DNA from: Psilocybe azurescens
Lineage: Eukaryota > Basidiomycota > Agaricomycetes > Agaricales > Agrocybaceae
Direction: 5' to 3'
DNA length: 64,000 bases
NCBI GenBank assembly: GCA_023853785.1
Contig: JAJIRX010000032.1
Span: forward strand, 372,001 to 436,000
The notes beneath the pieces are model-generated. The model did not search any database, was not told where the DNA came from, and saw nothing but the letters and a program-made list of their open reading frames with translations. The translations under genes and the position numbers were made by a program. Shown here piece by piece: positions 12,301 through 24,835 of the stretch. Position 1 is the stretch's first letter, and each line of letters starts with the position of its first letter.

Positions 12301-14890
12301 AACATGTATTACAAAGCGATCTGCGCACATCTGATGCCCCCATCCTCTATCCATCATCATCATCGTCCATCAGCATCGAAAGTGGGGGATAACGGGGCGC
12401 TCATTCATCTAGAAAGGTTTAGTGCTGTGTATCTATAAGCCTACTATTCTATACTTAATCTCTGGATTAGCCCGGCCGAAATGAAATCTGAAAAGGCAAA
12501 ACTTCTCAAGTTCGTCGCACCCTGCAGACCGCCGCCTGCCCGCCCAAAGACATCAGAACCCGGTGAGGTGGTGATCCTACTGTCATGGGTCTGAAGCTTA
12601 AGAAATGAAATTTGCGATGGGTCGGGTCCGCCGTGCTTGGGGTAACCGCACACCCCATATACACTAAGCAAAGTTTATTCTCTATCCTACAATGAATTAA
12701 TCACCATCGCAGCCAATGGCCCAGTGCCGCCTCTTCTCCACCAAAGAGCAACCTGAACTGTGCTTTCCCTCTGCCTCTATTATGGGCCTAGAGACTCCGA
12801 CCAGTCGCGGTAAGCTTGTGGTCCATAATTGGAGACACACAGACAGACAAGCACTGGCAACCCCAATAATAGGACGACGAGGCAACAGAATCTGGCGGTT
12901 ACCTCAACCGGTCAAACTTCTCTGTCTTCTTCAAGACATTCTTGTCTTTAGAAGTTCTATTCTATTCTGTCGACTGGTATCCGTTCTCCCAACCTGCCCA
13001 AAAGGGTCCTTTCAATCACCTCTGAAGTTGAAGTTTTTCCTTTCAATTCAATGGGTGTGCAAATTTCAATTGTTCAATACAACTCGAGTCCTGGTTCTCC
13101 TTCTCCAAGGGGTCATTGATGAAATAAACGTGCCCGTTCTTAGTTCTCCTTCTCCGCATCTCCAGTCACTGTCAATGCGGCGTCGCCCCATTAGAAAAAA
13201 AGCCCCTATTCAAGCCCCTAATCACGCTGCTGCAGCGGCTTCAAAGGTATAGCGTTACTCCGAGAGGCTCAATACAGTACTCGTACCGTAGATCTGATGC
13301 GCAATGTCTGATCCCTGTGCCACTGCGAGAAGTCAGAAGACTGAATGGGATCAAGTAGCCTTGAATCCACTCGAGCACCCGAGCAGAGCCTCGCGGCCTG
13401 AGGGCTTAGTGAAATTAGTTAGCTCTTCAAATCAGTTCAAATTCAAGCTAACTAACCAAGCGTTATTTGAGTCAGTCCAGGCAAATGTCTACTACAGTTA
13501 GCACGAGCTCGCTCCGAGCCGTGAGCTTCCAAATTCTATGATAGTCCCAAAGTCGAATAGAGACTCGATTCCCTGCTAGGGCCCGAGATCGCTCCCGACC
13601 TCACGTAGTACTTGGACTCGGAGCCTACAGCATACAAGTCACAGGGATGATGCTCAGCACTCATCATGCATAAACTCGGATATTAGAAGTCCACATTTCA
13701 GTCTCCACAGTTTGAAATTGGCCTCATTAATTAATTAAATTAACGATCACAGTGCGCTCCGTCAGCGCTCCCGCCTTCAGTTTCAAATTTCAAATCGAAT
13801 AACGTTCGGGAATCAGAACCTTCAAATACGCAGGGAGAGCACCTGAAATTCTTCGAAAGCTGCGCAGTGCTGCCGACCCCAAACCCCAATGAAACATCAA
13901 GTGGAGAGAACATGCACACCGAAAGATAGTTCAAAAAATATAACATTTTTTTGGAGGACCAAGCGTTCTAAGTAGCAAGAAAAAGAAACGCATGTAAAGA
14001 ATGTATGTTATATATGTTACTAAGTATCTACGATCTACGCAAACCGGCGTCCGAAGACAGCAGTGATGAAAAAAAGAGTGTAAGGCGCATATAGCTGCGC
14101 TTGAGAATGTTGAGGGGACTGGGGGAAAAATAAAGAGTGTTATTATAATAATAAATACTATGACTGTTGGCACGAGTGTGTGTTTTTTGGAGGGCAGGCA
14201 AGTTGAGATGCCATTGAAGAGCGCCGAAGGGGCTCGCGGAGCGTCGGGCGAAACGCGTCGTCGTCATGTTGTCGTCGGCGGCGAAGGCGATGATGGTACA
14301 ACGAGGAGGAGAGAGTGAAAGGAAAGAACATCGTACGGTTGAGTACGCAGCGATAACCGGAAAGCGATAGGTGGTACAAGGGACAAGATAAAAATGGCTG
14401 ACAAAGAGAAAAAAAAAAAAAAGATGGTGTACGTTGAAACAATGTGAGAGTGACACGAAAAGAAAAAGATGTGGATGTTATGCTATTGTTGTTGGTGCTG
14501 ACGATGAAGAGATGATGGGAACAGTGGTACAAGATGGTGGGATGGGATCAGACGCGACCAAAAAAAAACGACGAGATGAAAATAGAAAAAAGTGATGAAC
14601 TTGTGTTGATGATGAAAAAGTGCTAGTGAACAGGGGTTGAGATGGATTAACAATTAGAGCGAGAGTATGATAACTAATGGCACAAGAACGAATAGACGTT
14701 GTGGAGGCATAGGCGGATGGGGTCATGAAGAGCCATCGGCGTGGATAAGGCTAGCGAGCCTTGTGCGAGCAGTGAGAAGCAAGCATGTGTGCAGGCGGTA
14801 GACCATGGGATCCAACAAGGGCATATTAGCGGCAAAAAGCGCGCGGAGCAAGCAATATTAATTGCAAGAAAGAGATGCAAAAACAATCCA
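9337..14890. other. Gene-poor region
   Basis: 5.5 kb without a gene I can support. ORFs of up to 178 codons occur on both strands, but composition and lack of family motifs argue against them. Contents worth noting: an orphan exon-like fragment at 13175-13246 (listed separately); AT-rich palindromic words near 13430-13460; and a strongly purine-rich plus strand at 14000-14700, including a 13-A run near 14409, downstream of the next minus-strand gene. No tRNA-like box pair was noticed. Confidence 0.5.
13175..13246 (+). other. Orphan first-exon-like fragment
   Basis: A pyrimidine-rich leader of about 250 bp (12910-13170) ends in an ATG at 13175 followed by 24 codons (MRRRPIRKKAPIQAPNHAAA...) and a GT donor at 13247 (AAG|GTATAG). 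This looks like a normal basidiomycete first exon, but no continuing exon could be found in the next kilobase. It may be a relic or a displaced copy of the 5' end of a gene elsewhere, or chance. No function can be assigned. Confidence 0.25.
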
Positions 14891-16003
14891 TCACGAGACA
14901 TTGGCAACCTCAATGAAGCTACGCCACGCCCACGAAGAGCTGTTGGCACTTTGGCGGTCTTCGTCGTTGCGGAGATCGATGAAACTCTTGAGCGGGAACC
15001 AATCCTTGCTCGAGCGCTTTTTGTGCGCTGCCTACGAAGGTTGGCGCCGAGTGTCGGTGCAAGCGGGGATGTCCTTGTGCGCGGTGGAAGAGGGGCAGTC
15101 CTTGGGGCTTCGAGGAAAGAAGGAGAAGGCAAGGGCAGGACCATGTCTTCGGGCTCGAGAAGGGGGTTATGGAGGGACTTGATGTCAGGGAAATGAAGGC
15201 TGTCAAGCTCGCTGTCAGTGTCGCTGTCGTCCTCATCGTCGGCGTCTTCTTCATCCTCGTCGTCGCTCATGCTCATAAAGTTGCGTTTTGGGTAGGCGAG
15301 AGGCGCGGTGCGGAGGCCTGAGCGACCTTCCAGACGAGCCAGAGCCTCCGAACGGTTCTGCCTGCGGGCACGGGTGGACACTGTGGAGGTAGTGGCCACT
15401 GAGATGCGGTGATTGAGGTTGAGAGTGAGGACAGGTGCCGTTCTCGGGGCTGCGATGCGGCTGAAGGTAGGGATGGAGATCTCAAGGGCAGGAAGAGGGA
15501 GGAGTGAGGGCAGACGGGGAGGAGTAGACTGGGAGACCTTGGGCAGCTCTGGGAGAGTGATGGAAGGAGCCGGCTTTGGCGAGGGGATGGTGCGGAGAGA
15601 GTCACGGGAGCAGCGCATTCTCAGAGGAATGGCAGGAGTCTCTGCAATGGGACTAGAATGCAAATTAGCTAGGGCAATTAAGTGCAGAACCCCAAAAGGA
15701 AACATACGGAAAAGAAAAGGGCTGTGTGGATGGGGCCTTTGAGGAAGCTTTGCGCTTGAGACTGGCTGACCGCATGGACTGGGACTCTGCGAGATCGAGC
15801 GATAGGTATGAACGGAATTCATGCTCGTCGCGGCGGGGCTGGAGAGTGAAGTAGAAGGCAGATGCATGTTCGGGGACGCGTGCAGAGTCAGTGGGAAGAC
15901 TGCCCCTCCGTGTGGGACTGATGGGGACATCAGGGGAGGAAGGTCTGGAGGAGAGCAGACCAGAGGTGAAGAAGGGCGAGTAGGGCGAGTGTGTGCGGAA
16001 CAT
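14891..16003 (-). CDS. Conserved hypothetical protein, Pro/Ser-rich with acidic centre
   Basis: About 352 aa when the frame is repaired. Exon 1 16003-15708 starts MFRTHSPYSPFF; a 55-bp intron 15653-15707 (GTATGT...TTCTAG) joins QPFSFP to PIAETPAIP; exon 2 runs 15652-14891. Seen in order: a Ser/Pro-rich N-terminus with basic patches, a Pro/Leu-rich linker, RRQNRSEALARLEGRSG, then MSMSDDEDEEDADDEDD, and a C-terminal Trp-containing motif DWFPLKSFIDL...SSSWAWRSFIEVANVS-stop. To reach that C-terminus, one A must be added to the five-A run of the coding strand at 15018-15022; without it the frame runs on for another 120 residues of non-coding-like sequence. Likely a nuclear or regulatory low-complexity protein, but function is unknown. 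It stands alone between two gene-poor stretches. Confidence 0.75.
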
Positions 16004-17768
16004 GACAAGGGAATGGCTGAGCAGAGAACAAAGAGGCCCGTTCTTTTAGTACTTATAATTCCATGAATCGTCCTCTTGCCTATTTAGGCGAGATCGAGAT
16101 CTCAGATCTAAGAGCGCTCCCTGTCGTCAAGCCCCTGCCAGCTAATCTCCACGCCTCCAGATCCACTACCATTTCTTTGTCCTCCCGGCCTCGAGGCTAA
16201 TTTCCAACATGAACGTGACTCGGTCTAATGTTCAATACACCGACTCTATCCTCCAGCTCTCACAGTCGCGTCTGCAATCAAATGATCCGCCTCCCATTGT
16301 ATTGTCGGTCTATTGTACTCATTGTTTTCTTCAACTCACCAACCAAACCCGCCCCTCACGGTCATACACATCAACACAATCTCTTCCTCTTCCTCTTCAC
16401 CTCTGCACACGTCACCTTTCAAAGTTCACCCTTCTCAGATCCATCCAAATCTCCTCATCAGTTCTTTTCTTGTTCTTCTCGCAATCTCATTTGGTCATTT
16501 TTCAGATCCCCCTGGCCTTAGCCCACAACAAGTCGATCTGCACCCAATTTATTGACTAATCAACCGCCTTCTGTGAATCTACTTGCTTAATGACCTTTTT
16601 AACGCGAAACAGTCGGACTTTTTGGCTTGGTAATAGTATGTCTAATTAATACATATCCATACAGCCTGTCCGCTCCTATTCGCTTCTCGCTTCGCGTTTG
16701 TATAACCGATACGGACGCGTCTTGGCCCCGGTCGTGCTGCTGTTTCATCCATCTTTCGCGTCTCTCGTCTGTGCCTGTAGCTTTCTCCTCTCGTCGTTGC
16801 ATATCTCGTCGACCAGAACATGACGCCATAACCATCTGGCGAGCTCGGGCCTTGGGCCTTGGCCCTTCGTGATCCTCAACACTTCCAAACGGATCCTCAC
16901 TTCATCCAAATTGTTGCCCTCCCCACACGCGTCTTCCTCAAGATCTTGGCCGCCCGCCACCCAGATTCAAGCTACCATCGAAGCACCCGCAAAACGAAAG
17001 CGCAGATCCGCTGCACATTGTGCATTGCGCAATCTGCTGCCCGCCGTCCCCGCCACTGTCAGTTCTGTACAATATATCAAGGTTCGAAGTTCGAATGCGC
17101 TTTGCGCATGATAATTTCTCTTCTTCTTTGCACTGCGCACTCCCAGAACTGACATCTTTCTTTGCCTTTCTGGTTTTGGGTCTGCCCCGCTCCATCCATT
17201 TCGCCAGAAATAGCACATAGTACGTACTAAGTATCTACATCGAGTCGTCTAAATTCATCACACTGCCCAAATTCGTTTACCTTTCTAATCCAGGTATACT
17301 TACCACCGAAGGCATCACAGACCTCATATAATATAATGCACATTTATAAGGATTTATATCCTATCAATACTCATTAGCAACCCTGTAAAATCGGATGATA
17401 ATATCCTTGGGCGCTCTACTACTTATTCAAAAAATCCAAAACGGTGCTCAATCTCCTTGGAGCCTTTCTCCGTAAAAACCGTACTGCGCAGAGCCATGAG
17501 CATCGGTCAGTCGGCCGGTATACTTATTTACGCTCAACGCGCTCAGATGCAAATGCCGAATATGGCAACCGCGCCAACCGAGGCCAACCGCTCTGCGAAT
17601 TTTAAAAAAGACATCATTTCATTCGTCATCGTCATCCGGTGTTCAAACGGCTTCATTAACGCTCTTTCATGAATGGGCATGCGTAGTCGTATGGACTCGT
17701 TAGGGGTAATACTTACTGGTCATTGGTCATACGTATGGCCAATCCGCCCCTCGGACTACGGCGTCAAG

Positions 17769-17794
17769 TACCGTTGACGGCTGAGGTCAGGTCT
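17769..17794 (+). repeat. Left terminal inverted repeat
   Basis: 26 bp, preceded by GTCAAG. Matches the right end perfectly as reverse complement. Confidence 0.8.
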
Positions 17795-18807
17795 ATATTC
17801 GAATCTAAAAACGGTTGGCAGGTGGTGCTTCTTAGCTATTGGGGTCCTATAGTCCGTCCTATAAGTAAATTGTCTGTAAATTATCTGTGATTAATTGTGT
17901 AACCTCACGCGTTGCGACCCAACTGTTATGATATTGGATATGGCGCATGTTGCAAAACATAGACATAGAAAACTATAAAATCGGTGCTAGGTTATGAGCG
18001 GCTACCTGTGCGTGTTCGAGAGTCACTGAGATATACACAACACATACTGCCTGTTCAATATGTTCAGAAAATGGTAAATATCTGAACTTTGAAAAATCTG
18101 GCTGTCTGGCAGTGGTCGGACGCGGCAGTACTACTGAATCGCACTGAGCTGAACCAAATTGTGCTCGGCGCCTTCTGGTCGCCCTTGCGCGTCCGCTTGT
18201 CCCGCTCAGCTCTCCCGACTTCACTCCGTAACAGAAGGTAAATATGCACCCATTATGTCTTAAGAACCAGAGGCAAACCAGATGCCAACAGAGACGTGTA
18301 TGCGAGTTACTTTACACAGACCAGCACACCGGAGACCATGGTATGAGGATGGAAACCTCTTTCCAATATCCAGATGTCCTATAAAATGAGTCTCAGCGAT
18401 TTTTGTTTGATTTTTGTCTGATTATTTTCGAAATTCAGACTTCGAAATATAGCAAACATGGGCATCCCGACTATTCTCACGGCCATTCTTAAGCTCTCGG
18501 ACACTTTGGCAGCCGTTATAGTATTATCATAGGAGATAAAGATACATAATAGACACGTATTATTTGACCGAGGTCCAGAAAAAGTCTATTGCAAACTTTT
18601 TTTCAAGAAGTTTCTGTAAAATATATTTATATTTCTACAGAAAGGAAGACAAACATGTATATGACATGAGCGAATCACTGATCCAACCTGGCCATGACAT
18701 CGACATGGGTACCTAGCTTGTCACGCTTGTAATCACACCAAGAAGCGGTGCCAAAGATGGACGAATCCCCTAATACTCATCGGAATTGAACTTCTCTTAC
18801 CATATAC

Positions 18808-18833
18808 AGACCTGACCTCAGCCGTCAACGGTA
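18808..18833 (-). repeat. Right terminal inverted repeat
   Basis: 26 bp, followed by GTCAAG. Matches the left end perfectly as reverse complement. Confidence 0.8.
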
Positions 18834-21800
18834 GTCAAGACTCAACGTTGAAACGCTGGGCTGGAGACGGAAGCTCCGCGGCAGCAGTGTGTAAGAAAAG
18901 ACATACGTACTTACTTACGCATTTTTGCGTGTTCCACCGCGACAGGAGCTGCGAATTTCGAAAGCATGTCAGTGCGAATCCGATCGCCCGCAAGTTCAAC
19001 ACGATTTGAATTCGATTGCCCCCACAGAGTCAACGGTCCGACTCCCATTTGACAGACTGCAGCTGTCGACGACTTTGCAACCTGACTCCATGCAATGTAA
19101 CGACTCACTCCACAGTCCCATTGGTGGTCAGGCTGCCACAGTCCGGATCCTAAGTACGAGTACAACGTACGTGGAGTAATACTGAATATTTAATAATTTA
19201 AAATGCAGAATGGACCCACATACTTATTACTCATTATTATCAACATTCATCGTGATTCACGCTGCGTGATCTCCGACGTTGCATGCACGCACGTAATGAC
19301 AGAAAATAAAAGGAAATTTGAAAATAAAAGGCTGTGTGGGCTCCACGACCTTCCACGACACGGCGGAGGACACGTTTAGAAGTAACCCCAAAGCAGGTAG
19401 GCTCGACGATTGAATCGTTATGAACATGATCGAACAGAAATTCACCGGCTACCCCTGGCCATTTGTCTCTGGAGCTGCGAGCAGGGCTGCAGACTCCAGT
19501 CCTCTGTCCTGATCATGAGTCCTGGATCATGACTCGTCCTCGACAACGACTAGAACCCACAGGCGTTCCTTCTCTCCGAGTACGTAAACCACACTAGTTA
19601 ATTTACGCGGTCGTACTGTATATACAATTGTATTTGCACTGACTGACAATGATACAAACATACTTGTGTTCATTTTCCAGGCTCTTCGTAAAATTTTCCA
19701 GAGTGATTCAATGCGATCAAATATCAGACAGTAGGCGGCAGCTACACTAATACCGCGTGCCAGGCAGGCTCCAGGTGGCAAAACTTGAGGCGTAAAACCG
19801 GAAGAATGCAGATTCCAGAAAAACATACGCACACATATGCGCAGAAATATAACACACGCGCGCATTGATGATCAGTGAGGGAAAAACCAGAGCGACAGCC
19901 TGCCTTGAGGACGGGCGCGAGGACGGGCGCGAGGCGCGCCGCGTGCGTGCGTGCGTGTCACTGCGAGTTGTTGACTGGCTCCCACGAAGTAAGTCAGTAT
20001 TTTACGACACCATGACAACGCGGAGAGTGCGGAACGTCGATATCACTGTGCACGACATCCCAGTATGTTTGCATTTTATTTCCGTTACATATTTATGGTT
20101 GCACTTTTGAACTCGACTTTCTGCAGGGTAGAGTTGGTTACACCATGCAGAAGAGTACATAATTTAATGCCCTCGAGCACGAAATATGCGAGCGTGGGCT
20201 TCCTCGCCAGTCGGGGTGAAGTCGCTGCATAGATGCATGTCCGCATCCATACATTCGATTTTAATTTTAATCGCTTAAAATCAGGGTAAAAACCCCGGAT
20301 TTATTCGATACACCGGCGGTTCGAAGTTTTAGGTTGCCTCCAAGCAGTGTTTTATCAGAGGTTTCGTGTATCATGGGTCAACGCTTGAACAGTAATTTGG
20401 TTGATGTAAGAAATTAGATTCCGTGGTGGTACGAAGACGCGCTGAAGCACGCGCGCCTAAAATAAAGGCACGCACACCTGAATTCGGGAAGAATCACGAA
20501 ATCACAAGTCGAAGAGCCGAATTAGGAAGAAGCCACCAGAAGTCACTGCACTTACAGTTTCATACGTAGCGTCTTCTTCACAATTCTGTTTCTCGAAGCG
20601 ACTGGACGAGGTAAAGGTCTTTTGACTCTTGGCACACCCCGGATTTCCCAGAACCGAGAAAAACCATTGGAACCAACAGCCAATGGCTGCTCGAGCGGGA
20701 TCAGCGGCTTATTGGCTACTTCAAGTCTTTTCTCCCACCTCTCCCGACGACGACGACGCCTCTTCGAGCCGGCTTCCCATGTGCCATCCAGGAGTCGGTA
20801 GTCGGAGCGAGTGTCTACATACTTTTACATGGTAACCATATCATGCCATTCTTAAAGTCTTTGATGTACATATCCTCGGAACTAGGTGTGGGCCTCACCC
20901 ATTTGCATCAAGTGGCTGCCCGACATTTGCAGGTACGGTTGGGTTACGAGCATTCACCTCACTTAGCAGGGTGGGTGCTCCATATATGATATTTTACTTG
21001 GCTCTTGATCAGATAGAAAAGCTGATTTGACTACTATCTCTATGTGTTTTATTTTAGTTATCCATAATAGGGAACCCTCCTTTCATTCATTCTCGTTGAA
21101 CCAATGAGTATTATCTGATATGTATGTAAGATATGTAGACGTAGCCCTTCGAAGATACAATCACCTCGGATTTTACTTCGAATTTCATTCCTATCTGATA
21201 CATACATATATCAATATCAGTGAAATTACACTCTGTAACTCCTACACAGTCCCATGTACTATCACCGGCAAGCCCACTATAAATGATTTATGCTAAAGCA
21301 GGGCAAAGTAGCTTGAAATGTAACACCTTCACCTTCGAGCATTGGGGGATATATTGGCAATCGAGACGTAGCTCCGCGTCTAAAACGAGTTTACGCGGTG
21401 CACTACATCATGGCCAATCCCGTACATATCCGACGCTCACTCTAAACTTGACCCATGGTTTTTAATTGAATATACTTGGTCATCTGCGCCTGCACTCCCA
21501 CTGATCCGTTCTATTTGTGATCACGTTCTCGCAGGGAGAATTGACGCTGCAAAAGATGGTTACTAGCCAGTGTCAAGGAAGACGTTGCACCATCATACTG
21601 AGCCGCGACGTCGGATGCCAGGTTAAAGACTCAAATACTCGAGGATCGGATCCTGCAGTGTGTAGTTCTGAGTCATTGGGTACAAACCAGTGACAATGCG
21701 AGTCTATCCTTTAACGCGACTACATATGACAAACGTAGGCTCCGAGCAAATGGTTCGCGCAAGGTGATTGATCCACGTATATATTTTTTCATGTGTGTTT

Positions 21801-22862
21801 TTTTTACAAAAAAAACCTCGTTTATTCTCCTATGTGGCGAACCATATGGTGGAGAGTAAATCTACGATACAGCTAACTAACTAATAAGACGTCTAGATAG
21901 AAGGCCCCTGGAGCAACATTTTTATGTATAATTGTGGACTGTGCTGCAATTGGTTTCCAATTTCGTTGGCGTGAAGTACCTCCTGTATCCGTAAGAGTGC
22001 CAGGTCATCAGAAAACAGAGTTCGCGAATAGATTTGATGCCCCGCCAGAGTCCTAGTCCTACAATTTCGGAATGCAAAACTTACGGCGACAGATTTATTA
22101 GAGTTACTGAAATGCTGACAATTGTCAACGCCTGACAGTGGGGCGTTGACAAAATCAATGGAATACAGAGCAGAAACGCCACTAGGCCCTGAATCCAAGC
22201 AAAGAGCAACGCGAGCAATATGGCATAGACAGAGGACAGTTGAAGTGTTCAAAATATATAGGAACAGGAAGCAAGATCCGTAACGCCACTACAGGTGTAT
22301 CTTGCCCGTTCCTAAGAACAGAGCACAAGATGTCTGGAGTCTAGACACGACCCACAAAAACCGTCTGGAGTTGGAGCTTTCTGAGATCTATATGCCGAAT
22401 GATTGACAAAGTTACTGGGCACTGTGGCAGCTGTCATGCATGTCGACGACGACTGTATAAGTTATAACGGATGCCCAGTCCGTTCTCGCCTCTTGAGCCT
22501 AGATAATCTGAAGGACCAAAGGTTGAGTACAGCCCGCTCACCAATGGGCATTGCGACGATCCAGATTGTGGCTTGTAATTTGTAAACCAACCGCCCAATC
22601 AAGACTAGATTACACCGGCCATCTATGATCTATAATAGATACCGGCGTTTCGTGCACTGACTTTCTCGCGACCGAGTGAACCTGCTGAGGACGACTAAAT
22701 TTAATTTTGCTCGCGCGGATGGGTCGGATGTTCAGATCCAGGGTCAATAGGCATGATATCCATCCTCGAGAAAGACCCACCAACCTCCATCCCATTGTGG
22801 AGCCGAGTTGTTGTTGGCCAGTGCGCATCGTCTTCAATTCACTTCCTCTGCAATCGGTGCTG

Positions 22863-22978
22863 AGCAGTTGAAGCCAGCAGTTGAAGCCAGCAGTTGAAGC
22901 CAGCAGCTGATATTGGGAATGCATGTTGTCATCCATGTCATTTGAATGCCGCTGTTTGTCATTTGGATGCCACTGTTT
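22863..22978 (+). repeat. Two short tandem repeats
   Basis: 22863-22901 holds three exact copies of the 13-mer AGCAGTTGAAGCC plus a partial fourth to 22910. 22937-22978 holds two copies of a 21-mer (GTCATTTGAATGCCGCTGTT and one more base) differing at two positions, plus a partial third. Non-coding; likely a polymorphic minisatellite. Confidence 0.85.
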
Positions 22979-24835
22979 GTCGTTTGATCCATCCGTCCGA
23001 CATCCTTTGGTGCCTGTCCCTGTGCATGACCGTAGACATACGTGATAACAAGGAAAAAACGCGGTAGACGCGGTGTCGTCGATGAGGCGCGATATCAGCA
23101 CAATGTGGTTCGTGGATAAGCCGCTATGCGGGCCCGGCGACCTATTTATGATACAATATTTACTATTTCTGGGTGATCCGAGTCTAAAAGAAGGCGTCGC
23201 CGGTGTACTACGGCCTATTACAATTCTGCTCACCCTTCGTCGTAAGCAATTTCCAAGCCTGGAGGCTGGCAAGCATTCATAGCTCCCGCTTGGTGCTGCA
23301 CTGGTGTTCGGTAGTGTTCAATCTTCTGAATTATGCTTCCAGAAAGTTGGATCAACCTCATTATAGCATCCATTCTCAAGATTAGTTACCGAAGAAAATT
23401 CTTTGAAATGGCTAGTCTATCCTATCCTGGACCCCGGGTTCAATATTATGGCTCGATAATCCTCGAATTTTACGAATCTGATTACAAAAGGGCAAGTAGA
23501 GTTGTGCCCTAGACCATATCTGAATTTATATCAGCGAATCGGAAAAGCTTTAGACCATGAATGATGTTTGCGTGTAGGCTTCAACTATCTTCAAAAGAGA
23601 GCAAGTACTCTGCACGATCACTTGGGAGAGTAGAGGTATGCAGGTGTGCAAATTAGCTGCTGCACTAAAGCAGACTGACTCAAAGATGAAAGGAGATGAG
23701 CGCTTAACACCATGTCGGCACTAATTCCCTTCTAGTAACTCAATCCACGTCACTTCAGGTCCCGTCAAGTCGCGTCCTCCGCTTAACTTCATGTAAGCAT
23801 GTAAATAGCTACCAAAGGCAGGTATGTACTTACTGGCGAAGTGATAAAAAGCGGCCACAGTGTGTGTGAGGAACTTTGAACTCGACGTTGAGGAATGACT
23901 TGCATTGTCTTGTTTCTAACATACTCACATGGTCCAGTGAATTTCTCTAGGTTTGTAGGTCCAAGTTTAATTTCCGAGTTAGTATGAGTAGTGCACTCCT
24001 GATCGTGCTGCTACTTTGTGTTCTATCAGTGTGCTCCAATCCCAAGGCAACATAAAGGAGTACGAACTTACTCTAAACCGTCGTGTCATATAAATGGGTG
24101 TGGAGTTTTGTAGGCGATTGCTCATCGCCGTACCACCATACATTCAGGCAATTGAGCGGGCATTACTTATTTTAAGCCTCACTGACGCCCGGTTCCATCG
24201 TGTGTTGGTCGGTAGTTATGGAAGGTGTCCTCGATCAAAGCTGCTTCAATTACCAGTCCATTCGCTGGAAAAAAAAGGGGCCAGTCACCACCAGCTCTCA
24301 ATATACCTTGCACTCCCAACTTCAAAGGGCAATGTGCCTGTCTATCCGATATTGCTTGGACAGGTCTCGGTGCCGGTCGCCACACCCTGTCTATGTGTCT
24401 CGGCCCTCGTCGATTACTGGCGGGGAGCGTTAGATCGACGTTAGGTTCCCCTGGAGTGTAGATGCTATGCTGGCATTTGTTGTCAAACCCTTTCTAGACA
24501 TATGGTTGATTTATTTTTGGATTGAAGAGTGTCTGGCAGAAGCGAATAAGCAGCTTGAAGAGGGCTGATTGCCACAGCATTCACGAATATAGGGGCTCTT
24601 CGAAACTACGATACTGTCGCGAAGATGGTGAAAGAGACAGCAGTTGCAAACGGTAACAGCGACGCACAGATGCAGCGAGTACGTGTTTATTGCAGATTGA
24701 GTCCCCAATCATCCATAATACAGTGGCTCCAGGATTTATATCCTGCAAGTCATGATCAATCTCCTGTCCATCCAAGACGCCTAAGGTCCTTCAAACATTC
24801 ATCGGTCTCTTGCTTCACTTTCGTCCAGTCGTTGA

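Larger units (their letters stand above)
17769..18833. mobile_element. Non-autonomous DNA element with 26-bp terminal inverted repeats
   Basis: Positions 17769-17794 (TACCGTTGACGGCTGAGGTC...) are the exact reverse complement of 18808-18833 over 26 bases. Both ends are flanked outside by GTCAAG in direct orientation (17763-17768 and 18834-18839), consistent with a 6-bp target-site duplication. If TA is the duplicated target instead, the outer match would be chance. The 1065-bp interior carries no credible ORF (longest 83 codons) and is AT-rich, with a small hairpin (TTTCTGTA/TACAGAAA) near 18611-18645. This structure fits a MITE or internally deleted DNA transposon mobilised in trans. The superfamily cannot be assigned from the ends alone. 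Confidence 0.7.
16004..24835. other. Gene-poor island containing a TIR element and minisatellite
   Basis: 8.8 kb with no supported protein gene, the longest gap in the window. 16200-16560 is a pyrimidine-rich plus strand upstream of the minus-strand hypothetical gene. 17763-18839 holds a terminal-inverted-repeat element. 19905-19935 has a tandem GAGGACGGGCGC motif. 22863-22978 holds two short tandem repeats. No transposase, reverse transcriptase or other mobile-element protein remnants were recognised. ORFs of 60-220 codons here lack codon-usage and splice support. Confidence 0.5.

Noticed and set aside
12716..13252. 178-codon plus-strand ORF as a whole gene
   Set aside because: The upstream part is CT-rich leader; only the last 24 codons look coding and are listed as an orphan exon.
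14158..14532. Minus-strand Ser/Phe-rich ORFs
   Set aside because: Direct translation of a pyrimidine-rich non-coding tract.
17075..17110. TTCGAAGTTCGAATGCG as a tRNA T-loop
   Set aside because: No matching A-box or cloverleaf stems at the required distance.
20011..20161. Two-exon 27-codon ORF (MTTRRVRNVD...) with good splice signals
   Set aside because: Too short, no resemblance to any protein, and such signals occur by chance in AT-rich spacer.
22610..23272. 220-codon minus-strand ORF
   Set aside because: Includes the minisatellites; repeated NDKQ units are translation of tandem repeats; no homology pattern.
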